Source: Sycobia sp. Sy_11 (taxonomy: Eukaryota; Arthropoda; Insecta; Hymenoptera; Epichrysomallidae). From it: 64,000 nt of DNA. Positions 1 through 11,904 of the stretch are shown here, piece by piece. The stretch spans positions 695,001-759,000 of the forward strand of contig JACCIC010000138.1 of assembly GCA_018907035.1 (NCBI GenBank), read 5' to 3'. A program made the translations under genes and the position numbers. The notes under the pieces were generated by a model that made no database searches, was not told where the DNA came from, and saw only the letters and a list, made by a program, of their open reading frames with translations. The stretch's first letter is position 1, and the number at the start of each line of letters is the position of its first letter.

Positions 1-35
<35 letters not shown>
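1..35. repeat. (AT)n at window edge
   Basis: 35 bases; it may continue outside the window. Confidence 0.95.
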
Positions 36-39
<4 letters not shown>

Positions 40-633
40 AGGATAAGATGAATTTGCCGCAGCAGTAGCGTACGCGTAGATGGCGCATATAATATAGCTT
101 GCCCACCCTATAATATCTGCGCAAAAATATAGCGTGTCATTAGTTAAGAACTTTACCACTAGTGGGCGCTACAGTCAGCCACTCTATTTTTATACGCTCA
201 TTTTCTCCCCGCTCGGCTTATGGGCATCCCCATTTATGGGCAAAGTGTATAGAAAAAAAACGTTTGGATATATATAATTAATTTTGCATACCTTTCTATA
301 TACAATGCAAAAATATATAAATATATGTTTTTTATTCAAATAATGTTTTAAATGGCATTCTTTTTTTATTGTAAACAGCTATTTTTCACAATTAAATTAA
401 AATAATACTAAAATATAAATCTTTACACGGCTAAAGCTAAGACATGTTTTGTGAGAATTCCTATACGTCATAAGTAAAAAATCTAATAATATTTACTTCA
501 TTTGTTTAAATTAATTAAGAATACATGTAGTATGTAGTTTTCCGCTCTGCTACTAATTCATGACGGATACTCGAACAAATGCTTACATAATAAGTTTCGA
601 AGCAAAACAGATTTATACGCATACAAATTAATA

Positions 634-637
<4 letters not shown>

Positions 638-681
<44 letters not shown>
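638..681. repeat. (TA)n
   Basis: 44 bases, uninterrupted. Confidence 0.95.
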
Positions 682-2501
682 CTAAAAGGATATGTAATTT
701 CCAAAATTCATAAATATACATCGTATAATTAATTCTGTATAATATAACATTTTATATAAAAAAGAATTTTACACATTTCTTCAATAAAGTTTTATTATTC
801 CATGTCAATAAAATAATCTGATCTAAACAGTTTTTTAAATTTTTCTTATATTTGAAATGAAAATGTAAGTCGCGTCAATATTACCGTAGTTAATAGTTAT
901 TACCACTTATGGTAAAACATTGGAACACGATATCGTTAATAAAAATAAAAATTTTTATTCAAACGAAAACTACAGAGAAAATTTATCAAAAGTAAATATA
1001 ATTCGAAAACAAGCTTTTGTGATTTCAAATTAGCCGATGGAAATCTTAGTATTACATAAAAAATATATTATAAATATAGTTAATTCAAATCATTATATTA
1101 AAAATTAAATTATTATTATAACAATTAAGATTTGAATTCAATAAATTAAATGGATAAAATATCTTCAGCTATACTTGTTTTCTTAAAATATTATAGATTA
1201 AGCGATTCATATATCTATAAATTACGAAATAATTATGTTCATATGCACTTTAATATTATACATTTTTTATATTTATATAATAGTCTTGAAAATGTTCGCA
1301 TTTTATTGAATATCTACTTCGCACGTTGAAAAGAAATTATTTTAAATGTATTTTTAATTGCATATAAAATCATTCCAAAAATTTTATCATTTAGGAAGGA
1401 AAAAATACCCATTATTTTTTGTACATAACCTTTATAGATTATTATTAATTTTTACAAGATTTTTATAACATTTTTACAATTATTAAACATTGATACTGTG
1501 TGGTTTAACTATTTTTCGATTGCAAATCAAATATACATTTGTGAACTAGAAACAAAAAAAGTTTTTTTGATTGAAATTTTTTCGAATAAATTATTGGGTT
1601 ATTAATTACTGTTAAATTTTATTATTGATGTACAATTAACAATTATGCATTATTTTAATAGCGTGAAATTACAAAAAATTATTTCTGAAAGAATTAAAAT
1701 GAAACTATAACACGCAATTCTATAATTAATTGGTATAGCAATCTAAAGTATTTTTCATCGTTAAAATATTTACACCTACTAATCTGAGAAATATATATGT
1801 ATAACTTTATAAATAGTAGCCGTTACATTGGAATTTATATCTTTTTAATTAATCATCTTACATACGCGTATAAAACAAATAATAATAAAATCATGTCTCA
1901 AATATGTTTCGTATATTATCCATTATAATACATAAATTCATGTTTCATTTGTAAATTCTTATTAAACAGCTAGACTTCTTTTGACTAACTGAAATCATAT
2001 CTCTAATTACCAACAATTAAACTTGATTAACGACCAATACCATATACTCTATATATTAATGCTGCGTTCCGAAGTTTTAATTTGAAAATTATACTTTTAT
2101 CAGCTTCGGTTGATTCAGAACCGGGATGACAACAACTTAAGTAGTAACGACCGCGGTTCGCCAGACGCACCGCGCGCGCCGCATCGGAAATATTTTCAGT
2201 CAAAATCTAAATCGTTTGATAATCGTCTGAAGCAAACGAAGAATCATATTTATAGAACGGTGACGTGACCATTGATGTTAGACACCTCCTACACAATCAT
2301 GTACTTGTATTATTTTGCCCTCTGTCACAATTATAATGTTTATATGCAGGCAAGAGCACCCGTATATATACGTAATATATAAATATATATATATATATAT
2401 ATCTATATATATATAGCTCATACAGCAGTAAATCAAGCCTCCGGCCTGGGAACGACCGAAAGTTCTCAATCAATATTAGAGTACAACTGGCTGTTGAGTT
2501 A

Positions 2502-2503
<2 letters not shown>

Positions 2504-2563
<60 letters not shown>
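2504..2563. repeat. (TA)n then (TG)n
   Basis: TA tract running directly into nine TG units. A shorter imperfect TA tract lies at 2383-2415. Confidence 0.92.
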
Positions 2564-3723
2564 ATATATGTATATGAAAACATTGAAGGTCAAAGGAAAA
2601 GGAAAATAATAAAAAATTTACTATATACTATAAGCAATTTTAGCGTTAACGATTTATTCATTTTTGTATTAGTAACGGCAAAAGAAAACAAATAATGGAA
2701 AAGCAATTCGTTGGATATTATACGACATGCTTCCTTAAAAACAGATCTTTTATTTAATTGTACATAGAAAATTATTCGCTAAGAATAAGTACGTGTGTAT
2801 ATAGAGCAATGCGAATTATGCCTGATGAGCGTCGTTATATTCTATACAAAAAATTATAATATTTTAGTGCGGTGGTATACGTTGTACGCGCAGAAAATGA
2901 AAAATAATAACGAAGCCTTAGCATTTTAACGCGGCAGTTAATATTTAATTATTGGAATAACACGGACGTATTTTGATATTTTTCATTAAGCATAAAATAC
3001 ACGATGACTCAGTCCTTTGTCAACCGGCTATTATGTGTAATTAACGGTATTATAGTTTTTGTTGCTATTATTTTTCCGAACTCGTTTGTAAAACAGCTGC
3101 TTTTGAGTTGTTTTATTTTTATTGGCCAATGATTTTGTAAAAGAAGTTCGCGAAGAAATAACTTTTATTCTATTTAATTCATCAATGATGTTAATTAATC
3201 ATTTAGATATACCATATTTAATTCATTCAATCAGTTTAATGACAGCGAACGTTTTAAAATACATTAAAATACATTTTAGAGAGCAATCCGAAATTTAATA
3301 TAAATATACTTGCATTTATTAGAATTCTGAGAAGGGAAAAGATTAAAATTAAATCTCAGAAGTATATTCATAGCATATTAATATTATATCAGTCAGAGGA
3401 GCAACGGTATCAATTTAGATCTTTATCAGTTTTCAAACTGATTGAAAATTTTTTTTCATTATTACAAATTATAAATTTCGTAATAATGAGTACGCAAATT
3501 TCTCTTATTAGCCCAAGATTACGTAATCTATCATTTTACTCATACGGCACAGCAGGTGATACTTATAGATCGAAATTTCGGAATTACATTTATTTCGTAT
3601 TCCCTGCATCACATGAAAAGCATGGCGATTGTACTTTCTTATAGAATTCGACATCGAATTCGATAAAAATTAATCGATTTTTATGAAAATTCAAGTGGAA
3701 ATGCAAAAATTCATAATAATGCG

Positions 3724-3747
3724 CACACACACACACACACACACACA
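3724..3747. repeat. (CA)n
   Basis: Twelve CA units. Confidence 0.9.
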
Positions 3748-4938
3748 ATGATAAATATACGCGTGCATTGATGTGAACTTCTCATTAAGGCTTATTGTTC
3801 GATTCCATCGGAAATGCAGGCGGTGTTCCAAGGCCGTGTTAAAACAATTTCGTGTCATGATCTATGTAAATGGTGGTGGGTGCCTATTTATGAAAATTGA
3901 TCGTTCTGTTTTTTGTTTTTTTTTTTTTTTACAAATTATAAATTTAAATTCAGTAACAAATATTATATGCGTTATAAATCAGATAATTAGGTTATAAATT
4001 CATTAAATGAATATGCGATATTTCTGTATTTGTTTTAAGTGTATTCGAATTGAGAAATTTAAATAATAAATATTTTATTTTTTATGCATAATATAAATTT
4101 GTAATATATTTGTCGGTGACAATTTTTGATTTGTTCATTGTATGTATTATAAAAATTCATGACAACAATATATCTCTAAGTGCATTTTTCTCAATAATAT
4201 CATCAGCTATAATATGAAGATACTGCAGCTATGGCAAAAGATCGTTCTCAGTACTTATAAATTCTTGAAATCAATGTCTAGACATTAATAAACTTAATCG
4301 AGTTCTTATTTGTGCGTTATTAATTGTGAAGAAGATCTTTTGAATGGAAAACTTAATATTCATAGAAATAAAGAACAAAAAAAAGTTATGATTGATGAGG
4401 GCTTTTTACGATGGACGCCCACCAACAGTACCAATATTGCTTAAATATTGATCCGAACCTGGGGCACACGAGATAAGTGCATAAAGTTCTCGAAAATGTG
4501 TAAAAAAGATCGGCTCTTCTATATCCGCGTTTCGATATAAATTTATCATAAAATCGCGTAATCTCATTTAAATCAATAACGCAAGCTTTTTCGTAATCGC
4601 ACTTTGAATCAGATCGTCTATATGTATTATGTACACATCTCGGCTATCTCTTGATTGCACGATGTAAAAAAATTATACGATAAAAGAATATATATATATA
4701 TACACTATGTCAATAAAAGAATTTCTATAAAAAGCCATTTATGTAGACAGCGATATCGCACTACATTGTAACGCGTGGTAAAGAGATTGCATCAGTGTTG
4801 AATATCGATCGATCGCACGGGTGTTAATATTATGGATTCTGATCATGAAGCGATTTTTCGCCTAATTGTATGCATTTCAATATGCAAAAGTAGAATCGTA
4901 ACAATAACACGTCTAACGTCATGACCGCAAGCTCATTG

Positions 4939-4941
<3 letters not shown>

Positions 4942-4994
<53 letters not shown>
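4942..4994. repeat. (TA)n
   Basis: 53 bases, followed by GAGCGCGCGCGC. Confidence 0.95.
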
Positions 4995-4996
<2 letters not shown>

Positions 4997-6741
4997 AGCG
5001 CGCGCGCACATGAATATGTAAGTCTTTGTTCGCCCAAGCTCTGTGATATTGATAATGCGTAGTTTTTTTATTTAAGATTAATCTCTATATAAACAAGCGT
5101 CAGCCGAAAATTCTGAGATGCTTATAATAAATATAAAAAGATAATAAACGCGTATTCTATATGTGGGTAAGCCCAGGCAATCATCAATTATTCGATTAAA
5201 AAAAAAATTGATTATTGTTGGAATAACAGTCCTGAAATTGACTTAAATCCATTTCGCGTATATTATGTACAAACAATAAATACGGTTTCCCTCCTTGTCG
5301 AATGCACATAATCGATAGATTATTTTGGATTTAATTTCTGATACCCAGATATAAACTTAGAAAAAGTCTGAAACAATTCATTTGTATGTCTTTCGAGTCA
5401 TTGATGAGCAAGTAGAAAATTTGTCACGAGCGCAATTTAACGTTATAAGAATAAAAAATCAACGGATACTGCAACAATTTTATGCAATAATGCGATATAG
5501 GAAATACAGACATTTTAAAAAGTTTAATAAGGAAAAACTTATCAATCAGATTAAAATACATCTTTTTGTTTTTCAATATTTTTATCTAAAAATGTATTGT
5601 TTTCTTTTGTTTAACAATGGAGACTTGAAGCCAGAACAATGACTTTTCGAAAAAAAGAACACGTATAGAATAAAAAAAATATTAAGAATTTTAATACATG
5701 ATCTACAATTTTTATTTGAACGACTTTTTAGAATTTTTTATATTTTCCGAGATAAAAGTCAAAAACTACGATTGTTATGGAATTTTTTTATGATTTTCAA
5801 CACTGAACTCTTCTCAATTGGTTGGAAAAAATACATTATAACATTTTGTAATCTTTAAAAAATAAAAGTAAAATTTTTTCTCTTTTACAATACATGTATA
5901 GATAAATTTTGAATCATCGATTTCAATGCAATAACTCATTTTCACAATCAATTTACATTACACTGATATTATAAATTCCTTATTTTCGATCGTACGTCGA
6001 TGATTAGACCACCCGTCGTCCAATTTCATTCGTTCAGAAATTATTTTTCCTCGCCTACTTCTCATAAAGTAGGGTCCTCGCAGTTAGCTCGATCGCCCAT
6101 GTAAGAAGACAGGTCGATGTAAACCACCACCGCTTTGCGAAGCATCTCTAGTGTCTTTGGGATAAGGAAGAAATTTTCAGAATTTTTATCGATTTTCTAT
6201 CTTAGAAAGTTTATCCGTCGATTTAATTTAAGCAAAACAAAAGATATATTTATCAGGATTTTGTAACATTGATAGATATGAAAATTTGACACGGGGAGCG
6301 GGGAATTGATAGTAAATTTTGTAAAACGAAGTTTTATACGCAATACAAGGCTCTTTGACAAGTCAGATATTAAATTGGATTTGTGCCAACGAATAAATAC
6401 GATTTTCCAAAAAATTACGTACATATATCTACAATTTTATCGAATTTCAGATTTATTCATCAGAAAGCTACTATTCTCACGTATAAATTAAATTTAAAAA
6501 AATTACACTGCTTGGTATACATGTTAAAGAGAAAAAATTTAAATATCTAATAAGTATATCTCATTATTTTCAATACCGATTGTAGTCAAATATTGAGCGA
6601 TACACTGTCCTAATGAAATTTATTTGCAAAGTCCTGTACCGACGAAGATTTCATTCAATTTTTTTAAAAAATTAGTTCATAATATAGTCCGCTCAAAACG
6701 TTAAAAAAAACTATTGGAAAATGAGTAATTTTTCAATGTAT

Positions 6742-6754
6742 TATATATATATGT

Positions 6755-6797
<43 letters not shown>

Positions 6798-6807
6798 TTT
6801 TTTTTTC
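6742..6807. repeat. Interrupted (TA)n plus T run
   Basis: TA units broken by GTACAC, ending in about twelve T. Confidence 0.85.
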
Positions 6808-7160
6808 AAAAATCTTCCAGACGCATGTATTATATAGAGAAATTCACAACCATTGCACACAATTGAGTTACTTAGCATTGCAGTTTGAATGGAAGTCTAA
6901 TATACAAGTATGTACTTTGTATATCGGTTTAAATTTATTTTTCTCCATTGCTCAACAATTCAGTTATCAAAGCAGTAAATGACGATTTATTCCATTTATG
7001 AAAATTACATCGATCAGCCATGACAGATACAAAATTATAATGTTTGACACGGCAAAAACCAATGAAGACGACGTCACGTAAGCGCACGTGCGCGAACGAT
7101 TCGCGGTTTGTGAGGGGCGCGAGATAAAAAGTAAAATTTGGCCGTTGATCGATATAATAC

Positions 7161-7161
<1 letters not shown>

Positions 7162-7212
<51 letters not shown>
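7162..7212. repeat. (TA)n
   Basis: First tract of the dense 7.2-8.1 kb cluster. Confidence 0.95.
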
Positions 7213-7214
<2 letters not shown>

Positions 7215-7339
7215 GGACATAGCGAACGAGCTCACGCGATTAATATGCAGATAAGTTTGCTCGGTCGCATCGCCGGGCTTATCATAACAACTGTCGCGAC
7301 CTTCGCCTCGAATGCAAGTGCTCACGTGCGCGCGTTCAC

Positions 7340-7342
<3 letters not shown>

Positions 7343-7391
<49 letters not shown>
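7343..7391. repeat. (AT)n
   Basis: 49 bases, 130 bases from the preceding tract. Confidence 0.95.
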
Positions 7392-7395
<4 letters not shown>

Positions 7396-7456
7396 CCCGA
7401 GGACTTTCTCCGCTTATTTTATGCACATGCAGAATTTACTGAATTAGGTGTGTATG

Positions 7457-7457
<1 letters not shown>

Positions 7458-7490
<33 letters not shown>
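7458..7490. repeat. (TA)n
   Basis: 33 bases. Confidence 0.93.
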
Positions 7491-7493
<3 letters not shown>

Positions 7494-7780
7494 TATATAA
7501 AAGCAGATCGACCTTATTTCTCATCGTTTTAATTCCCACGGGGTTGGGGGGGGGGCAAGAAATTTTTATAGGCTCCGTTTTCACCTCATCTGCGAGGGGA
7601 TTCGCTTCCGAATTCCACGTACCAACGACGCGCCGATGAGTAGGGGGGTTGGAGGAGGGAGCGTTATAGCACGGAATTGGAAGGTCTTCGTTAAAGCCGG
7701 TGATTGCGGCCTCTCTGTTTACAGGAGGCGCGCAGCTTTGTTTGGTTATTAGCCCGAAGGAGAGGGGGTCGACGAACAAC

Positions 7781-7784
<4 letters not shown>

Positions 7785-7825
<41 letters not shown>
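7785..7825. repeat. (TA)n
   Basis: 41 bases, followed by GCGCGCG. Confidence 0.95.
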
Positions 7826-7830
<5 letters not shown>

Positions 7831-7969
7831 CGAACTACGTGACCCGCGCCCTCTCGCTAATTATTTACGCGGGTCGCACACGTGTTTTGAATTGTTTTCG
7901 CAGACGCGCTGTGTAAATTAACCTGGTAGGGAGGAGGTAACGGGAATACAGTACCAATAAGGCTATTTA

Positions 7970-8114
<145 letters not shown>

Positions 8115-8539
8115 GATTGCTAACATCGAGATCTCTGATGATTTGAGAGCGACTGCATTTAATTTTATTTTTCTTTGAAAATTTTAAAAAAGAACATTTT
8201 TTTTAAGAAAAAATTGTCACATCACACCCGCCGATATCTTATGTTATTTATATCTCGGCAATTGCGCTTTTTTCTACACAATTCGTAAAATCCGATTTGG
8301 CGCGAGTGCGAATGCTGTATAAAAGGAAAAATTAATATGCGTTCTCTCGCCACGAAGTTGGCAAACGGGTCGGATCAGTTTTACAAGCGGTACGCGGGGC
8401 GACGTTAAACGGGGATTTCCGCTGCCTTTGCAAATTACAAAATAGCCAGCCACGAGCGGATTGAGTGTCGCGACATGTAAATTGGCGGTGCCTCTCGATG
8501 TTTCGACGTCCCTTTCGAATTCTCGTGGTGATGAAAGGA
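8115..8539. other. Intergenic
   Basis: Nothing recognised. Confidence 0.6.
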
Positions 8540-8540
8540 T

Positions 8541-8580
<40 letters not shown>

Positions 8581-8581
8581 A

Positions 8582-8615
<34 letters not shown>

Positions 8616-8643
8616 CGTCGTCATCATCATCATCATTATTATT
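8540..8643. repeat. (ATT)n / (TCA)n compound
   Basis: ATT repeats with a TCA-rich end, directly abutting the truncated end of the R1-like remnant. Confidence 0.9.
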
Positions 8644-8652
8644 CTGGTACAG

Positions 8653-10300
8653 AGCCATCCTGAACTTTTGCTTGGCATGTACAACTCGTGCCTTCGTGCG
8701 GGAATATTTTATCCCCGCTGGAAGAAGGCGAGACTTGTGCTGATCAGTAACGGCAAGGGACTATTTAGTGCTCTGTCGGTGTACAGACCCTTATGCATCC
8801 AATCACTGCCGGGAAACTCTTGGAAAAGCTGGCGAGACCCTGCCTATAGGCGGTGCTTTTTACATCTGGCGACCTTTCCGAGAGACAGTATGGCTTTCGG
8901 AGAGGGCGGTCCACCATAGATGCTATTCAGGAGGTAGTGGAGGCGGCCAGGACTACGGATCGGGGAAATCATTTCTCCCGACCTGTGTGTCTTCTGGTGA
9001 CACTTGATGTCAAAAACGCCTTCAATTCAGTTCGGTGAACAGACGTGCTGGGGGCACTGGAGGTCTTCAATATACCTAGGTAACTGCTCCAGATCATCGG
9101 AGATTATTTAAAGGACAGATCCATTCTGTATGAAACGGCAGAGGGCTCTAAGCGAAAAGAGCTAACGTGTGGTGCGGCTCAAGGCTCCATCCTGGGTCTC
9201 GATCTATGGAATATTTTCTATGATGGGATCCTTAGGTTGGACATGCCGGAAGGTTGCTCGGTGATCGGGTATGTGGATGACGTGGCAGCTGTTATTATTG
9301 CGCGCAATATGACGCTGGCACTGACGCGCTTTGATCAGAGTATGCGCGGACTTCGCCATTGGATGGGTGATCACGGGCTGGAACTAGCGAAGACCAAAAC
9401 TGAGATTGTATTCCTTACGAAGAAGCGCATCCCCAGAGTGCCGTTATTATTGGGGAGATATCGGTCCTGACTAAGGTATCTGTCAAGTACCTGAGGGTGA
9501 TGCTAAATATGAAGCTCACTATCTGGGAACATGTTCGGAGGTCGGCGGACAACAACATGCCCCTGCATCAAGCGGCCTCCCTAGTGGTTGCCGGGTTGAT
9601 CCCGGTAGACCTCCTGGCTCACGATCGGAAGTTCGTCTACTAGATGAAGAGGACACTTCGCCAAGCCGAAGCGAAGCAGCAAGCCAGAGAGCGTTCACTG
9701 GTTTGATGGCAGAAGAGGTGGGAACAAGAATCGCGCGGAAGGTGCACCGCCAGACGTATAAGTCAGGTGGCCCCGTGGATCGGTCGGCAGCACGGGGAGG
9801 TAAAATACTATCTCACCCAGATGCTGACCGGCCACGGGTACTTCCGCGCGTACTTGCACAAGATGGGCAAAGTCGCGGATCCAGGTTGTATATATTGTGA
9901 ATTCGCAAAAGACGATGTCCATCATACATTTTTTGTGTGCAGGCAGTGGGAGTAGCAAAGGGCACTACTAGGGGAAGATGCTGGAAGGGTTACCCCGGAA
10001 GGCATCGTCTCTCTGATGCTCTCCAGCCAGAAGACATGCGGAAGCTCTGCCTATTTCATCGAGGATATCCTCAGACGGAAGAAGGCGGACCTTCCCTACA
10101 TTCTGCTATTTTGCTGGGATCTGGTGGCGTCCAAAGGTGAACATCCTGGTCCCCTCCCCGAAGTAATGTCTAATCGCGGTTTCCGGGGCGGGGAGTTGAG
10201 CCAGGGAGAGAAGGTCTGCTCGGTGCACGCCTGCCGACTCCGGCTTGCAGCTTTTTTCAGAGATGCGGGAAGCAGTCGAGGGAATGCATCGAGGAGGTAG
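8653..10300 (+). pseudogene. R1-clade non-LTR retrotransposon ORF2, 5'-truncated
   Basis: Reverse-transcriptase half of a non-LTR element. The endonuclease is absent: similarity starts inside the RT at HPELLLGMYNSCLRAGIFYP and KKARLVLISNGKG. Frames shift near 8.77 and 8.87 kb, then SERQYGFRRGRSTIDAIQEV, LVTLDVKNAFNSVR, GAAQGSILG and GCSVIGYVDDVAAV follow. The active site is YVDD (9270-9281) where FADD or YADD is usual. Stops occur at 9036 and 9081, with another frame change near 9.46 kb. The C-terminal zinc-type motif CIYCEFAKDDVHHTFFVC lies at 9887-9940 and is followed by a stop, with recognisable tail coding to 10300. The style of the RT and C-terminal motif is that of R1-clade elements. 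It cannot produce an active protein. Confidence 0.82.
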
Positions 10301-10377
10301 TTTTTTAGTAAGTATGCCTTTGTGTTTTTTAGTAAATATACATCCCATCCATAAAGAATTTTTCTCCGCCTCTATAA

Positions 10378-10421
<44 letters not shown>
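10378..10421. repeat. (ATT)n
   Basis: About fourteen ATT units; probable 3' tail of the R1-like remnant. Confidence 0.9.
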
Positions 10422-10422
<1 letters not shown>

Positions 10423-11039
10423 GATGCAATAGTCGGGTGGAGAAATTAAAATTACAGAAGCGATACGTCATTTTTATGTGTATAGTCATCAAAATTAATG
10501 ATTGAGAAAGCTGGTCGATATTAGTATTCAGAAGTATGTATGCAATGCACTTAATACTGATTGCCGCACAACAATAGTGCACGCGTATATATAAAATCTT
10601 TATATAGAAAAAGTAATTTGTTATTATTACAAGTATCGTTAACAATCTGTTTGGCATTGAATCCTTGAACAATGTAAACAAAAGTAATATATTTACAATT
10701 CGTTCTCATTTTATAACAGTCGCTATTTCCTACTTCTTCCGCCGTCTACGAGTTTATTTATTTTATTTATTTATTTGTGTTGAAAAGAAACGCGTACTAC
10801 CGTGGTACGCCAACGGCGAAGTAAAGGACACACGAGGCAATGCGCAACGGAACCTATATTTTACCGGTTTTGCGATTCCGCCGTATACGCGGCTAATGAC
10901 AATGTAATCGGGCGGGCAAAATCGGCGATATTTCCCGCGGTCCGCGCGTACGAACCGAGAACGAGCAATTTCGAATTCCGCGCGGAGCTCTGCGGGCTAT
11001 AATTCTCGCCGTCTCCTCCCCTCCTCGCTTCTTTCCTCG

Positions 11040-11051
11040 TACACACACGCG

Positions 11052-11094
<43 letters not shown>

Positions 11095-11101
11095 AGAGAG
11101 C
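11040..11101. repeat. (AC)n(GC)n(AC)n(AG)n
   Basis: Uninterrupted alternating purine-pyrimidine from 11040 to about 11091, then AG units. Confidence 0.93.
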
Positions 11102-11338
11102 ACGACCGTGTATAAAACTGTAGATGTTTGTACGGAAAGAACGAGCGAGCACGCATTTTATCGTCTATAATACGAGCGTGCATGCACGCGTCTTTGGCCT
11201 TTTTCCCTTTCCGTTTATTATCGAACGAGACGGCGGCGGCGGCGTCGCGGCCCCGGATTCAGTTTGCAAGTGCATCGAATCGCGGGTTCGTTAGCGCGCG
11301 GATTATATAGCGCTTTTGGCATTTTGACCGAGTGCCAA

Positions 11339-11341
<3 letters not shown>

Positions 11342-11388
<47 letters not shown>
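11342..11388. repeat. (TA)n
   Basis: 47 bases. Confidence 0.95.
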
Positions 11389-11391
<3 letters not shown>

Positions 11392-11610
11392 TGGGGTTGA
11401 AGCGGGGGACGGTCACTGACGGCGCGCCTATACTATGTATGCGTACACGAGCCGCCTTGTTTGTACACGGATTTTCTGCTCGCTTCCTACGCCGCTCTCT
11501 ATATATCTCAACGTTTCTATATGTCTCTTCTCTCGAGTAAACATGCGGTTTATTTTCGACAACTGTTTTTGTTCCGCCGTTCGCTTTTTCTTCTGTCCAC
11601 CGGCTGCGCT

Positions 11611-11613
<3 letters not shown>

Positions 11614-11653
<40 letters not shown>

Positions 11654-11672
11654 TCTCTTTCTCTCACTCTCT
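11614..11672. repeat. (CT)n
   Basis: Polypyrimidine tract with a few interruptions near its 3' end. Confidence 0.92.
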
Positions 11673-11904
11673 GATGGTTATCTGGTTTCCCTTGGGCTCT
11701 CACGGCGCGCAGTGGACGTGCGGGTGGACTCGATTTTCGTGGAAAAAAAAGCAAATGAAAACTCGACGGGTCGCTACCGTGTACCCTGGGATTATATATA
11801 GTTGGTCGAAAATTAGTATCGTTGATTTAAAGAGGGAGATTTTTTTGTTGCCAACGGAAAGCACGCGCCCATCCCATTGTCGCAAACTGTACAGAGACAA
11901 GTGA

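Larger units (their letters stand above)
36..7161. other. AT-rich intergenic DNA
   Basis: Apart from listed microsatellites I see no gene. Open frames are short and without domains. A more CpG-rich spot with GACGTCACG and CACGTG lies near 7066-7092. Confidence 0.6.
8644..10421 (+). mobile_element. R1-like retrotransposon remnant with (ATT)n tail
   Basis: Extent of the 5'-truncated copy: coding remnant, a short 3' untranslated part, and a terminal (ATT)n at 10378-10421. Another ATT-rich tract (8540-8643) abuts the truncated 5' end. Confidence 0.65.
10422..11904. other. Intergenic, CpG-rich with simple repeats
   Basis: CpG-dense from about 10.80 to 11.33 kb. No open frame with recognisable content. 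Confidence 0.55.
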
